Both the position numbers and the translations under genes were made by a program. The notes beneath the pieces were generated by a model. It was not told the origin of the DNA. It saw nothing but the letters and a program-made list of their open reading frames with translations, and searched no databases. Below, piece after piece: positions 46,129 to 58,900 of a stretch of DNA of 64,000 nucleotides; within the stretch, counting starts at the first letter, position 1; each line of letters starts with the position of its first letter. The stretch comes from Pachyseris speciosa (lineage: Eukaryota > Cnidaria > Anthozoa > Scleractinia > Pachyseridae), in NCBI GenBank assembly GCA_016490735.1, contig JAEMWC010000011.1, positions 335,001 to 399,000 of the forward strand, written 5' to 3'.

Positions 46129-49100
46129 TTATATGTTGTCTCTCTTGTCCCAGGACTGTGGCTGCAGGCTCATTCCTGCACAGCAGCTGGGTGAGCACAG
46201 TGGAGCGCATGCGTCTGGGCAGGACTGACCAGGACAAGTCAGAGGAGCGAGGCCAGGGGACGAAGGACCCATAGGAGCTGGATAAGGAGCCTGCAAGAAG
46301 AAATGAAAGTCATAACTGAATGGTACAACAGACTATCATAATAACTGGTTATCTCAGAAAGACTGTAGTTCCAGTAATTTTGTGGATTTGTTATCTAACG
46401 TCAACAAAATTGTCAAATTTTGAGGCATTCTCTCTCCAATAATATCTTCGTTATAAGTTATCTTCGCTACAATCTGTTAAGCAAGCTATCAGTAATTCGT
46501 ATGTATAGCAAAAATTCTATGTGTACGGTTTTAAAAGAGTGCACTTTTAAAAGACACGAATGATAGTTGAGAACTGAAGTGTACCACTTTATAATGAATT
46601 TTTCGCTTAATGTGATAACACACTGTGTGATGGAGTGACTGCGCAAACAATTGTGGGATTTTCTTGGAGAGACGCGTATTGCGAATAAACAATCCCCCAC
46701 TCTTCCCCCCACCCCCTATAAAAAAGCAATCCCACAATCCCTCACGCTGTACTCTCAACCACAATCTTTTCCAAAGTAAGTTATTAAAGATATGATTTGG
46801 AAAAGTGGCCTGGGCCCGATATCAGTCGCGAATCAAAAGAAAGGCTTTAGTGTTGCATGTTAACTCACAGATACATTCGCACCCTGAAATGCCGAATAAT
46901 AAAACAATGCATTACCGCCGCGGGATTGGCTGGAACAGCCCCGTAAGAGAAGGGTTGTTGTGGCACTGGAGCTACTGGCTGCGACATATAAGGAGAACAG
47001 CAAGAAAAGTCACATGATGGTGCGCACGCCAGAGGACAGGATTCTGGACACGTGGCGGCTGGAAAAGAGGAAATGATCGCGGTTTAATTTGCAGTTGAAC
47101 TTCTCTAATAAGGACACCGAAGGGACGGAGCCAAGTGTCCACATTAGAGAGGTGACCATACTATGGAGGACATGAGTATGGAGCCATTTTTACAGGCCCA
47201 GTACCGACAAGCAGTGCCGGCATCTTTAGCAATAAATAACTCAAAATCATGTTTAGCATCTTTGGCTTCAAATGTAATTCACGGTTTCTCGCTCGTTTGT
47301 TCACCGTATATCGATTTAATCCTTTTATCATTATTATACCGACTCACGGGCGTAGCGAGGTTTTTGCATAGTTGTAGGCCTGTTTTATGCGCGCGAGTTG
47401 TTATCACGCCAAAGCGTGTATCGAGCGCCGAAGTTGCGAGCTTCGAAGGAACTCCGGGGCATGCTCCCCCTGGAATTTTTTTTTTTTTATGAAACCTCTA
47501 AAACGCCATTTCATGCATTCCTCAGACTCGAAAAGTGTTTGTGAAGTCAAGATATACACCCTGAATTTTACCATAATTTTGAACCAGAGAACCAAAAGTT
47601 TCTTAATCCAGTATTCCCTAAGCAATATGCCATGAATTTTGCCATGAATGAATGTGATCTGAACTCCCCTTTACCACGCACACAAATTTGAGAAAGTAAA
47701 AAACTATTCCTAGAAGAAACTGTCGGTGGTTGCGTTTCGCCATGGCTGCCCAGGAGCTTCGCTGTCTTGCCATATGTAACCGCTGTACGATTGTCGGTAG
47801 CACTTTTCATATAGCCTGGGGGATCCTAAGTTTTCCCATGCTTTCGTAATCTCGCCATTACAGAGTGGTTGCGATTGTTATAATCCCAGGATATGTTGAT
47901 ATTGCGTTTCCTTTTTATAACGTTCGTGAAGAATTTCGGGAAATTTTTATCTCTCACAACGGCACAATAATATATAGGACGAGTAGGCTGAAAATTTGTA
48001 GGCCCAGACCTATGGGCCTATAAGCTCGCTACGCCCCTGTAAAGCGCTGAGTAACGGAGAAATCAATACAATTTGGTAGAAAAAAGAGAAAATGCAAACT
48101 GAACTCTTTTGCATGTTTATTTGACTGTGTCTTTCCATAGTTAATAGAGGGAAATATGGTTATGAAACCCAGCAAAGTTCTTTGTTATATGTTTTTGTTT
48201 GCTATTTTAGGGGTTGGCCGTGCACAAATATCAATAGGTGGTTACGCGTGTTCATGCAACTAACCATTGAAAACATTTCGATTATGTAATTCATGCACAG
48301 TACATGAGAACGAAACTGAAAAGATGTGCACGGTCATGGACCTTCCAACATAAATCTTGGACTCTTTCTTTTGCTCCTTTGATGTTTCCGGGCTTCATGA
48401 CCATTTCCCTCTAGTAACTATGGTCTTGCTAAATGTTTGGGTGGATTCGATGAGATTTCGGTTATCTTTACTAATTCATACAGAGCTTAAACGGAAGCTC
48501 TCCGCAATCGCTTTCATTGGGAAGCACCGTAAGGGCTAAATTAAGCAATTTAAATCTCGCCCACTATCTTTTCGATGTTCGTACGAAAGGAAAAATTTCC
48601 TCTTACCTGCAGCTAGGTTTGGAGTTTGAAAACCGCCAGCATAAGGCGATTGCTGGGTGTCCTGGGTTGGAGACTCTGCCGGTTCTGGCTGGGAGAGCAG
48701 TTTGGGGACTGGTGCCTTCTGAGGCGCGGCGACAGGTTTGACATGATGAAGTTTGGTTGGCTTTTTGCGGTCAGAGTGCGAATCTTTGAACTTGTAGGTT
48801 GGCAAACAACATTCAAACCTGTGAAAAGTGTAAAAGCATTGAGTTCTTGTAATTGCTGTCTTGCTATTTTGATGTAAACGAACGTGAATCAGCTGTCCAG
48901 AATTATACTTAACTGAATGAATTAAAATTTCGGTTTCACGCGAGTCATACGCCATTCTCATGACAAGATAGCACAGAAAGAAATTCCGAAACCTGGACTC
49001 TTTGTTTTGCACTTTTTGTGCCTCAACGCACTTCTCATGTGAAGACAGCACAGGAAAAAATTTGGAAGCCTGGATTTGGCACTTTTTGAGCCTCAACGCA

Positions 49101-52100
49101 CAGAAATTTAGGTAAGACGGACGCGAGAATCCTGGAACAGCGCACAAGAGTCGTGCTTCGCTTGCGCTCTCACTTCACTGGTTTCTCTCTCTAAGAAAAT
49201 AAACAGTCAAACATCTGGGTACAGACTAACAGTGTCGTAGAGGGAAATGTACTCACTTGCATATTGGTTTACAAAGCCTTTGACACGGTGGAATGCAGAC
49301 TGTCGGTGGGGGTGGTTTCTTGTTACCCACGGGCTTCTTCTTAGGTGGAGGAGGCGGAGGGGGTGGAGGTTTTGCCGGTGGTTTTTTGGATGTGGCGGGA
49401 GATGCGTTACTACCCAAATACACCGGCCGAATGCTCAGATTCAAAGCCTGGGAACGACAACAATCTAAGCAACAGAAAGGCGGTAAAGTTAGTTCGTGGA
49501 AATGAGAATGAAAACAATTTTGAAATGGATGCCAAAAAGAAGAAATTTAATACTGTGTTTTCTTTGATACGCTTCGTTTTTGGTTGAACATACTCGCGCA
49601 AATTTCTCAATGTACAAGTAGAACGAACTAGCTGTGATCTTGCAACGTGATCAGCGCCTGTGATATGTATGTTATTCAAGCTCTGTTTCGTTATTTACGA
49701 GTGAACATATGCGATATCGTAAATTTAAACCGCTGAAGAAATATTTTCATTTCCCGGAAGTTCATTTCAGTTACGAAACCAACTTTAGCAGTTGTGAAAA
49801 GAAAACCAGATAAAAATTCAGACACCATAGCACCAGTGGCAATCCAGTCACTGTCCAGTACATACTGAACTACCAAGCCAACTGAGAGTTGAACTCTCCT
49901 CGCATTAGTCTTGCTGCGCTGTCGATGGCCTTCAGTCGAGCTCTCGACTATATACTGAAGGGCGCTGCTGACAGTCCACATTTTGAAGTATCAAGACATG
50001 TGACATTAAAATCACACTTACCTGGTTTGCACTGAGGAGCACAAGCAGCGGAACAGCTCTGAGCAGCACAGGGATCATACCCGCCATATCCGAAATCGTA
50101 CGGGCTCGGTGAGTATTGGGGATAAACCGGGGGCTGACTAACTGGGAAACAGCATCCTGCGTCGCAGTTGGGATAACAGGTGGACGGGCAGCCAGTAGGG
50201 CACGCCGGAGGGGGAGGGGGTGGAGGGGACAGGGAAGCTTGGTAACTGACTAACTGTGGGAACATATCAGGGGTGTAGTTAGGGGCCCCGGGTGCACAGC
50301 AACTCCTCTTGCATGATGACAGACAGAACCTCTTGCATCCAGGGTGGCAGTTCCACGAGGATCCTAAGGCAAATTAAAAACATTTAGTAACATTTTTTGA
50401 TAACTGTTCAATAACAGTTCCTTTTCAAATGGCCTTTGATCCGGCTCCACTAACTGTGTGTGAGGGCGTGGGTGGTGGTGGTGGTGGTGTTGGTGTTGGG
50501 GGAGGGGAGGGGTGGGGGTGGGGGTGGCGGCTCGTGCACTCGAACATATCATATGATAACGTTCTCAAAAAACTGTGAAACCGGTCTCTAAAAAGTGTTG
50601 GAAGACTAAAAACGTTTTGTCAAGTGTCGACGGTGGGGAGAGCTACACTTTAATTTTAATGTCATTTTCATGCAAGTTCTTATAGAGTAATATAAAGATT
50701 TAGCCAAGCCTAAAAGCGGAGCTCCACGATTATAATTTTTTTGTACTGGTATTGAACATCTACGCATGGCTTTCCATGGCGCCTTATATTTTATGTTTAG
50801 AGCGGTCAACAGGAATTGACCGCGGTGCAAAAACCTCAAAACATTACAAGAAAACAATATACGACGCGTATGTTTGTATGAATACAGATTTAAACAAACA
50901 AAAAACGATCAAACATTTCATCCAACATCGTGCTGGACAAGCATGTTTGGCCGTTTAGCCACATCTCTCAACATTGCTTTTAAATGGCTTTCCATGTTTG
51001 AACGGATCTAGATCACTGAAATATTTTCATCCAACATTTCGCGTTACGAACAAATGTTTGATCATTTAGCCACTCCAGCCAACAAAGCATGCAACCAAAT
51101 GAACTAAATAACGTCGAACGTTCAGCGACAATACGCAAAAACTCGTTCTATGGACTCACTCTGTCTGGTGTTTGGTCAAACATTGTTTGTGCGTTTACCG
51201 TACAAGCTCTATTAAGCCTCCGGGGGGCTTATTTAATTTCAGGCCTCATTGACGGGGGCTTATTAGAGAGGGGGCTTAATAAAGAGGGGGGCTTACTTCA
51301 AATCTTAAACCTTCGTTTTCGTCTTAAATAGTTTTTGTACAAAACTCAAACAACTGCAGTGAAACTTTATTATTTAATAGGGAGCAGCAAACAGTATTAT
51401 GTGTTTGAGTGTATAGTTTGTTCAAAAACAAACCAACTGGGCCTCATAAAGTGAATGTTGTAAGAGTGAATAGGAGGGACTAATTACAAAATCTCATGTC
51501 CCAAGGGGCGGGGGGCTTATTAGAGAGGAGTGGGGGGAGCTTATTACAAAAACCGACTTCCAAACGGGGGCTTATTAGAGAAGGGAGGTTAATAGAGACG
51601 GGGGGCTTAATAGAGCTTTTACGGTAGCCACCCAACGTTATGTTTGACAAACACGATGCTGGATGAAAATGTTTGATCGTTTAACTGGGGCTTTAATCCT
51701 TTTTTACGAGGAATCATTGCGATGACATGTAAATAAGATAAAGGCAAAATTTCTTAACGCTGTTGAGGCACAGATTTTCTCGAACAGATGGGTTACCATA
51801 TTTTCTTACCAATGGTGCTTCGCTTCGCGGTCCTTCGGGCCGTCGGAGCCCCGCTACTAAAGTGATGACGTCGCAAAAACTAAATTTGTGAAATTATGGG
51901 ATTTTGTTCAGATATCCTGAAAGAACTCGATAAAAAAGACCTACTTGCCAAAAATAAGCATTTTCTTCCAGTTTGAGAGCGAGATCTTAGCACCGTTATG
52001 CTCTGCTCTGGATTTGTATGGAATCAGCAGAGCATAACGGTGCTTCAGAGCCAATTTGCCTTTATATGCTGATTTTTGGCAACTTAGCATTTTCGTCTCG

Positions 52101-52623
52101 CTCTTTCTGAAAATCTCAACAAATCTCATAATTGCAAAAATTCTAATATTTGTGACGTCAGTACATTTCCAGCGCATGCACATATACTTGGCAATCAGAT
52201 TTCAGATGGGTAGATACTCTCATACCCAGAACCATGCCATTTTCTAAATTCTGACGGGTTGACCGCTGACCAAAATATCTGAGGCATTTACGAGTACTTG
52301 GGTCAGATGTGTCAATTATCAACACAACCTCGTCCTTTCTAGGGAAAAGCCCTGGGAACGAGGTTGTTATCAACGGAGTACTTACTTTGCACGGGATTCT
52401 GGATTACAATTGACTTTCTGCCACCACGCCCTACAAGGAACGAAATGACGAATAAAGAGCGTTGAACACGCTTTGTTTTGTTGTTGGAATTGCCATGAGT
52501 TGATCTTTTGTAAAGGAAATTTGAGTTCGTCTTACCAGTTTTATGTTTTAGCGTCAAACTACTGGCGAAGCCGGAGAGTGCGGTCAAGAGGCAAATTGAC
52601 GCTAAGGCCGTCCTCATGGTCAC
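46129..52623 (-). CDS. Gene B: secreted protein with six minicollagen-type cysteine domains
   Basis: Exons (minus): 52623-52386, 50363-50022, 49464-49257, 48818-48607, 47058-46916, 46290-46129; every junction is GT-AG and frame-consistent, 434 codons. Exon 1: signal peptide (MRTALASICLLTALSGFASS) and a propeptide with several Lys-Arg sites (FLYKRSTHG, KTKRVQR). Exon 2: CHPGCKRFCLSSCKRSCC, CPTGCPSTCYPNCDAGCC and the first four cysteines of a third domain, completed by DCC at the start of exon 3. Exon 3 then gives a Pro9 tract with Lys clusters and a fourth domain, completed by FECC in exon 4. Exon 4: Lys/Pro/Gln linker. Exons 5 and 6: one domain each (CPESCPLACAPSCDFSCC; CPGQSCPDACAPLCSPSCC). 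Same architecture as gene A, with mixed Pro/Lys spacers. Probably a nematocyst capsule protein (inference from the motif); no collagen repeat. Confidence 0.9.
47347..48039. mobile_element. Probable TIR element in a gene B intron
   Basis: CGGGCGTAGCGAG at the left end faces CTCGCTACGCCCCTG at the right end, spanning about 690 bp of the intron between exons 4 and 5. No ORF of note; target duplication not resolved. Confidence 0.5.
51198..51624. mobile_element. TA-flanked MITE with GGGGGCTTATTA repeats
   Basis: Ends CCGTACAAGCTCTATTAAGCC and the complement of 'ggcttaatagagcttttacgg'; TA at 51196-51197 and 51625-51626. The interior repeats 'gggggcttattagagag'. A fragment of the same family appears at 23018-23060. 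In gene B intron 1. Confidence 0.85.
52330..52375. mobile_element. Very short foldback next to gene B exon 1
   Basis: 'aacctcgtcctttctaggg' faces 'ccctgggaacgaggtt' with almost no loop. It ends about 10 bases downstream of the exon 1 donor. Confidence 0.5.
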
Positions 52624-55600
52624 AAGAGTTACCTTGTTACCTGGTGAAAAATAGAATGACTGTGATCAGTTTTTGTCTTGAAAGACGTCGTGATTAATTG
52701 GTATACAAAATTAGTGTTAGGTCAATTATTTAAAAACAACTCGCCACACACTGTGGCACAACGTGTTCTTACAAATCCTTGATGCAAAGTCCCTGACGAG
52801 TCGATTACGAAATGATAAAAAATAAGGCGGTGTTTTATGGCGTTTAGTTTACACAATATGGAAACTTTGTTTAATACGTTTTGTTCTATAAATCAGACAG
52901 TGATACGCCGAGTTACATGTTTCCTGATAAATTCGACAAAGCGTTGGCATAGCACGTTAGTGTTCCATAGCATTATACATTCATTAGGTAACGCCCGCCT
53001 CGTGCTCAGATGGGAGTCACCGTAGTCTTTTTAATTTAAAAAAAAGTGAGAAAGCTAAATGCTACTAATCAAAGGTTTTTCTCAACGCGCATTCGTGTTT
53101 GCGCCTCCCGGAAATGTTCGACAAAAACGAGCTTGATTGACAGGGTTTTCAAGCACACTAACGGTTCTACGATCTGAGGACTGCAAACAGTCTCTGGCTG
53201 AAGCGATTGAAAGCAAAAAAGTAGCAAGACAACACAATTATTAAGGCGTGAAAACTATGCTATCGCTCATTCAGTCAGTTATAATTTTAGCAAAGTAGTA
53301 GTGTAGTTTCAGCCTTTTCTTCGCTTAATTGTAACCATCTTCTACTAGACGAGCTTAAAATTCAAAATGGAAACATTTACTTATGTTTATTAAACAATGC
53401 TCTCTAATCAGCAGGTATCAGGTGCCTTGTGATCTTTCGCCGTACACACTCCTGATTCAAACATTCATTTCCCTACTTTAATAAAGCTCCTAAAATCTTT
53501 TTTCGAAGTACGTCTCAATTATACAAGAGCTGCTACCAAGCGATTAAGCATTTAATGACGAAACAGTGGAATGGTATCCGACTTGGGCAGTCGAACTCTG
53601 GAAGGACTTTGCAACTTGCTTGTATATACGACAATAACATAATAAATTACCAGCTACATCAATCATCATAGACTGTTTTTGGTCTCCTGAATCGAACAGG
53701 GTCTACAAGTAACTGTATACAACGTTATGCATCTTAATTTAAGTTAATGTATCGTCCTTTAAACAGCCAAGGAGCTATCATAATGCTATCAATTATTATT
53801 TCCCTCCTGGTCCATGTGAACGCCATCTTCCGGCGGACATGATATAACTTATGTTTTAAACTGGTACGTACAAAAGTATTGAAGAAAACTTCATCGTCGT
53901 ATAACCTCTTACTTAAGAGAATATTGTTCTCCGTTTGAAGTTTGACCGACAAAACCTTGACAAGGGCAATAATAAAGATAAAAAAGAGATGACTTACCCA
54001 GTCTGTCGATCCTCACAGGATATGGTATTAACCTGTTTACAGGTAAATATTTTACCGTTTCGAGCAGTTATAAAGCGGGAGAGTGTTTTAACATAAAATA
54101 TTCAGCAGTTAAAACGGTCTAGTGGTTATTTCACTTTATTTCACACTTTCTAGGTAACACCTTGGATACATTATTTTTTTCTAAAACAGAGAATCAAACG
54201 TTGAAAATTTTACGGGAGGAGATCACTAGATTTAAATAACAGAAGTGAAAACTAATATTAAGCGTTACAGGAGGCCTAGGGGTTAACACTTGTTATTATT
54301 TTCTTTTGAGAGAAAAATCAACAAATTTCACGCATTACATCACAGGGAAAGCATCTGTAGCAGCAGCTTGTCAAAGCTTGCCCTTCAAGAAAACGACAAG
54401 CGGATGTTTATGAAATTCCACCTTGAGGAAAGTAGACATTGTTATATTGCTCTAGATCTGGCGGGCAGTAAATGCCAGAAATGCTAAACATGACTGATTT
54501 CGACATAAAGCTAGTAAGACAAGATTTGGTTAGAAAGATTATTTTTACAAATTCCTAAAAGTGCGCACTTAGTTTACGAGTGGCAAGCTAGCTGGTTCCG
54601 TACAGGTCTGGGACTGAGTTTATTCCGTTTTCCACCCCAAAAACTGATTTGGGCTACTCTTTAAGTAATCCTAAAGTCATCACCATGGAAACACGCATAC
54701 CATTCAATGGATCTACGTACAAGACGAAGCTGTTGGACTAAGAAATCGCATACGTTTGAAGACTGGGTCCCACCTTTCTCAACGGAACTGAATTCCAAAT
54801 TTGGAATTAACGTAGCTCATGGTGTAAATTTTAAAACTCACAAATTTAACGGCATCGCGAATTTGTTGCCTGCAATGGCAGGGCCTGCTAGTGCTCTGAA
54901 ATCAAGGAGCACTATATATAGCTGACGGCAAATTCGCGCAGGACATGAAGTGGTACCTTCAGTATTGGTTTCACAGCTCTCTCAACCAGATTTTCCCTCC
55001 CCCAATACAAAAGTGACTCGAAACTTGAAAACGAAAAGTATACTGAATGGGTTTAAGGGCGAACATTTTTGGGGATAAGTGGCTAGTGACATTCTAGCTT
55101 AAAAAGTACAGTAGGAATATATTTATATGGGTGGAAAATGAATTTAAATACTTGTTGCCACGGTGATTCACTTAAGTACTCGTGTCAGTGTGAAAGAAAT
55201 ATTTAAACAAAGCCCAGCTTAACTTTGATTTCCTGCATAGTGGTTGGTGATGTCAGTAAATCAGTTGTGATGACAGTCAGTCGCGTCATTTTGAACAGTG
55301 AGTTTGTATGTCTGTTGACGTGCAATATGACGTTGTTCTACTTAAGGTTGGTGCTCACTTCTTTATCCACAATTTCCAATACCATGCTGGCACTGCTTTA
55401 GAGAGAAACGATTTAAAACAATATCCTCTTACTTTTAGTTTAATTTTTCTTGCTTTATTTATGTAGTGACAATCAATTTCATTTACATATTGCAGATGTT
55501 AATTTAAAGAAAAAAAAAACACTCGTTCACCGTCATTTCAGTTTAGACTGCAGGGATACACTACACCCTAAGCCACTTTTTCATGGCGTCATGAACGACG

Positions 55601-55930
55601 AAGTTAAGGAAATCGTAAATATCACCAACAACGATAGCCAGTCTTCAAGGGAGCACTTCCTTCTCGATCCATAATGAAAGGATACCGTGATAATTCCTGC
55701 AGTTGAAAAGTAGAATTTACTGTACTCCGCAGAGATTCAGCTGCTGTAAATGTTATAAATGAGCGTCTTTGGTGGTCAAACGTGTCAGCTTTTTCCTAAG
55801 TAATAAATTAAAAGTGAAGGCACTGAAGCTTATACTTTTTTCGACATTGCTGTACAAAAACCCTAACCTTTCAAAGAAATATTTCAACGCACAGTGTTTC
55901 TTCCGGCACTTCTACTTTTCTATATTTAAT
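52624..55930. other. Intergenic between genes B and C; nothing recognised
   Basis: Presumably contains the gene B promoter (just above 52623 on the minus strand) and the gene C 3' flank. No conserved ORF, RNA or element was identified by reading. Confidence 0.4.
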
Positions 55931-58900
55931 TTAGTGTTTCTTAGGAGCAATACAGCATCTAAAATCACATGAAGGTAAGCAAGCTTTCTGACACTTTACG
56001 TTACACGCGCCTCCTTTTTTCTTCTCTTTCTTCACCATGCTAGTTTTCTTCTGTTGGTGATGTTTGATGGTACTTTTTTTCTTCTGCTTTGGATTTTTCT
56101 TCACATGACTCTTTTTTCGTGCGGATTTTCGTCCTAGTTGTTTTTGGAGCAGTTTCACGGTTTTTCTTGGTACATTGTAAGGCGGAGCGATGCAGCATAC
56201 CAAGTTACATGTTGGAAGGCATCGCTGTTTACAAATGGACTTGCAAGAGCCCCAAGAATATTTGGATCCTGGAAAGGTCGATTAAAAAAAGATAGAAGAG
56301 TTAGCGATTAACATGACGTTTAAGGCCCTGTGGAAGTATTGTATGCTCAGACAATGGCAGAATTTTATACTGTTGAATCAAGATTCAGGAAAAATAAATA
56401 TTCAGCATGTTTTGTGGGTGAACCTAGTGACATTTGTTACTCTATACCCGTGTGAAATCGGCAACCTTGCGCTCTGGTCGGTTTCTAACGCCTACTACTA
56501 AGCAGTGCATTCCATCAAACAACAACAACAACAACAACGATAACAACAGCAAATATTGAGGTTATGAACCGCTCTTGTTTTACTTACTCCTCTGTCTTAT
56601 GTATGAGGATTCCAACGCTCTTTCAGTATCTTTGTCGGAAAGACGAGTCACATCAACTGATTGGCATAAAGACAAGTCATTAGCAAATTCGAATTCGTAA
56701 TAACAAGCTTCTAACTCTAATGTTTATGGTCATCGGTTCATTTATGTTATAAGCAGAAAGCTTTTCAGTTCGGTGCCGTGCGGTTCTCTTTTCATTCGCT
56801 CAGTGATTGGTGAAAAAAGACTATCAAGACACCTTTCTCTATACTAGCGGCTGATTGTTACTTGCAAGCAGCAGTTCGTTCGCGATTTTCTACAAGACTG
56901 CGTGGTATGTGTCTTGTGATTAGCCAAGTTTGCTAAAATTTTAAAAAGAAGAAGAAGAAGAAGAAGACAATGATAATGATTAAACTCATGCCTTTATTCT
57001 AATTTCAATTTTGTATAGAGCAGTTCTCAATTGAGTGTCGTAAAACCAAAACCAAAGCAATTACTCTAGCCAATCACAACTGACCGAAACAGTGCAATGA
57101 ACCAATCAGAATACGAAGTAATAGGGAGTTTAAGAAACGAGGACGGGAACGTCAACGAGAACGTCACAAAACAATAGGTTTAATGAGCAAAAACAATGGC
57201 TCTGCACGTGCGTTTTACATTTTGGTACATTTCTTTGCCGTCCTCTGCAAAACAACAACGTGAAATGACCAAATTTAGGTTGTGACGAGAACGTGAGCAC
57301 ATGATAGCACATTTTTCTTTCTTTTTCTTTACTTTAACGCCGTTCATAGAAGTTTAGTTCCTGGATAGTTCGCCGATATTTTACAAGTTGAACAAATTGG
57401 AATAATCAAATGAAGAATGATCCTCGCAGTTTGATTTCATTTCCGCAGTTCATATATGATCATTTCATATATCATTCACAAATTGGAATAATCGAAAAAG
57501 TGCTAAAATAACGAGAAGTTATAGTTTGAAATGACGTACGTTTCCGTTGCCGTCGCCGTCCTCGTTTCTTAAACTCCTTAATTACACGTAACCGGTGCAA
57601 AGCGCGGGAAAATAGGTGCCTGCAAGTCGCGATTGGTTTTGGTTTTGCTTCTCATTGGTTGAGAAAGTGGCGCGAGTTTTGCTGGCCAATTACAGAGCGA
57701 AGCCATGCAAAACCAAAGCAAACGCAATTTATTTTCGACACTCAATTGAAAACCGCTCTCTCTCTGAAGGTAGATTATGGTGTATCATACTTACACTGAA
57801 ACCCTTTTACAGAGTTCTCAAGTTTTTGTCCAGCATCTCTTTTCACCACGCTCACTAAATCTGAAGAATTAAGGAAAGTCAACGACTGATGGAGAAGTCA
57901 AATCATTATTAATTCTTTAGTGTACAAAATTTTATAAATTGTTTTTTTAACGCTCCTAAGCCTTGTTTCATTACAAAGTCCGGATTTAGAGTAACCAGGA
58001 CATATCAGACTCACGTTTAAAGTTATCATGCGCGTCTTGTCTTTTGCTTTGGCCCTTTGCGGTTGTGTACGCCATGAATGTTGATTTAAACTGGTTTTCA
58101 AGTTTCTTGATGGCTTGAGCAGTTTTCTGTTTTATGGTGCTTTCCATTTCTGTGAAAACAATAATAGAGGGGTTTTCAGTTGAGTGTCGAAGGTAGTTAT
58201 GGTTTTACTTTGGTTTTGCATTGTTTCGCTCTGTGATTGGCCAGGAAAACTCGCGCCACTTTCTCAACCAATAAGAAGCAAACCCAAAACCAATTGCGAT
58301 TTGCACCGGCCGGCTACATGTAATTGCTTCGTATTCTGATTGGCTCATTGTACTGTTTCGGTATGTTGTGATTGGTCATAGCAATTGCTTTGGTTTTGGT
58401 TTTACGACACTCAATTGAGAAGCGCTCTTAAACAGGTTAACTCTTATTGTTGTAGCTGAGGGAGGAGGAGGAGGTGACCGTGAAGCTCACTTGGAACCTG
58501 GCGTCAAATATGAAACGCTTAACTCTCCAGCCCCCACTAATCTCCCAGGGGATGGTAGTGTACTAGGCGGAATAATTGAAGGAGAATGTGTTCCTACTTT
58601 GCCACTATGTATGTAAATTGTTAGGCCTTCTGTGGATTGGATGACCATTCGGGAAATGACAGTACCTTGATCGTATAGGCATTGCGAACGCAAACATACA
58701 AATGAGGGCGGTTGACAGAATCAGTCAGGCTGAACCAACCGGCCCAGGTGATATGCATTATATGTGACATGATTTGATCGTGTGTGGGATGACTGTGGTG
58801 TATAAAACAATGGGTTGACGGTGATATGTCACAACTGAACAACTTCAAAGTTGACTATAAACCTTTGCCTAACTCACTTGTTCATTTATTCAGTCCAGTG

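Noticed and set aside
48536..49147. 203-codon minus-strand ORF
   Set aside because: Only 48818-48607 is exon 4 of gene B; the rest is intron read through both splice sites.
49293..49505. Plus-strand glycine-rich ORF
   Set aside because: Antisense of the proline tract in gene B exon 3.
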